Part shown: positions 62,801 through 64,000 of the stretch, one piece after another
How positions within the stretch are numbered: position 1 is the stretch's first letter
How the letters are laid out: every line of letters begins with the position of its first letter
Assembly: GCA_935421135.1 (NCBI GenBank)
Contig: OW285189.1
Coordinates: 18,187,072 to 18,251,071 of the forward strand
Length of the DNA: 64,000 nucleotides
Source: Bugulina stolonifera
Lineage: Eukaryota; Bryozoa; Gymnolaemata; Cheilostomatida; Bugulidae
Direction: 5' to 3'
The notes under the pieces: model-generated
Databases searched by the model: none
Seen by the model: the letters and a program-made list of their open reading frames with translations, nothing else
Told to the model about the DNA's origin: nothing
Translations under genes and position numbers: made by a program

Positions 62801-64000
62801 CTAAAACTTCCATGTTTGGTACCATAACTAAAAGCTCATTGCATTGTTGGCCTTAGATCAAATTTACATTTATCAGAATCAAAATGATCATTGGTACAAA
62901 CAGGTTGTTGAAAGTTGTTTGACAATGATTATAGTGAGGACGTACACCGTAGTTTCAGTTAAGCAGATATTTTATTTAATTTATTGATTTTTTGGTAATT
63001 GGCATAAAAATGAGTCTACTACAATTTGGTGTAATTCTTACTTCAACTCTTTCTGTTAGAATCTGACTAAACAACCCTATAAAAGTCACTGGTATATCAA
63101 CGATCATGAACAGCAGTACTATTGCATAGGCCAACTAAATTATTTCATAGCACAAGTGAACTATTTATTAGCCAGTTCCCAAGGGTGCATCAAATATCAG
63201 CAGTTTACATAAACTAGCAATATTAAATATCAGTGGAATTGACATGCTAATTTGCTGCCAGTAGATATTATTGCTCCACCATGCATGCATCAGCATGAAT
63301 AATTTATATATTATACCCATTAATACTGGTTGGTGGAAAATGTTACTTAAAAATCATGGACAAGGTCATAGTATACTGAACTTGGTTTGTTATTGCTCCT
63401 TTCAGATGCCCAATTATATTCATGCCTGCCTGCAGCAATAAAATGCGGTGTTTACTATGAATATGCTAGTGTTCCCTAGTCTGAGTTCCAGAATACTGTC
63501 TGGCATTTCATTGAAGCTTTATGAAACATCAGGTAGCCTAAAATGAATGATTGGGGATGCAAGAAAATGAAATATTATGAATCAAACCAAACGAATTTAT
63601 TACACATTGCACAACATCATATATCTCATCATTGACCTGTAACATACAAAATGCTTTTTTTGTAAATCATATAAATTTTGTATCAACTTATGTTTTTGGT
63701 TATTCTACCTGTACGTACTGCTGAGTAACTATGACATACATGTATTTGCCCTCGATTTAATTTTATAAAAATTTTGCTGCTACGACAAATATATTATGTT
63801 TTACTATTACAAAAATGTTTTACTATATAGTACAACATGCAGTAAAGATCACAGTCATGTGAATTCCAATGGAAGTTAGTACATAAAAAAGATTCACTGG
63901 TGTGATTAATACCACACACTTTCGGTAATATTAACGCCATGCATGGAAGCCAGGCTTCCTACTGTCAGCACAAAATAACTACCACAGAGATATTTGTATA
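59896..64000. other. 4.1 kb with no well-supported gene
   Basis: AT-rich DNA. Two weak plus-strand exon candidates: about 60835-60901 (open frame GVLEATQRPGSPELDDHF ending at a GTAAGT donor) and about 61690-61847 (TTTATTGCAG acceptor, open to TAA). Their phases do not combine, so no gene is called. A run of about 22 C bases starts near 61387. Confidence 0.45.
61387..61409. repeat. Poly-C tract
   Basis: A C homopolymer of about 18 to 22 bases, interrupted by one G near its end. Rare in this AT-rich window and prone to length errors. Confidence 0.9.

Overview
The window is nuclear DNA from an animal. Genes are built from small GT-AG exons, many with matching phases. The recognisable products are metazoan: a THRAP3/BCLAF1-type SR/RGG protein, a C2orf50/CIMIP5-type ciliary protein, a C-type lectin receptor, a seven-transmembrane receptor, SAM-domain proteins and an AKAP2_C/MISP-like coiled-coil protein. 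The DNA is AT-rich, with modest introns, many TACATGTA-type palindromes and many short foldback elements. A marine invertebrate fits, and I favour a sponge or another early-branching animal. The species is not proven. No bacterial operon, CRISPR array, rRNA or functional tRNA was seen.

Layout. (1) 149-14251, minus strand: three tandem paralogs (A 9739-14251, B 3834-7717, C <1-1593) of a family I do not recognise. Each has a basic N-terminal exon, two large alpha-helical exons and, in A and B, a SAM domain split over two short exons. Intron phases are the same in all copies. Copy A carries a Tc1/mariner insertion in intron 1, and an inverted-repeat/SINE cluster lies beyond its last certain exon. 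(2) 15010-16547: a 1.54 kb foldback element with two LTR-like arms in inverted orientation. (3) 18001-23177, plus: a mucin-stalked, single-pass C-type lectin with an NPLY tail motif. (4) 23954-27679, minus: a divergent class A-like GPCR. (5) 30355-33491, plus: a 235-residue transmembrane adaptor with YxxM and repeated YxN motifs, built like LAT. (6) 35594-36138, minus: a CIMIP5 homolog, preceded by a perfect 144 bp palindrome. (7) 40679-46058, minus: an AKAP2_C/MISP-like protein. (8) 46819-55929, minus: a complete THRAP3/BCLAF1 homolog of 533 residues. (9) 58463-59895, minus: an unrecognised protein of about 201 residues. From 60 to 64 kb there is almost nothing but repeats.

Several models were checked by joining exons across introns. 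The lectin (1536 nt), adaptor (708 nt), GPCR (1251 nt), THRAP3-like (1602 nt), CIMIP5 (357 nt) and SAM genes A (2364 nt) and B (2637 nt) all give open frames divisible by three. All are predictions from sequence alone; coordinates may be off by a base. Functionally, genes 3 to 5 look like a small cluster of cell-surface or signalling proteins. Gene 8 belongs to nuclear mRNA processing and gene 6 to motile cilia. The tandem SAM family and the LAT-like adaptor are the most novel-looking parts.
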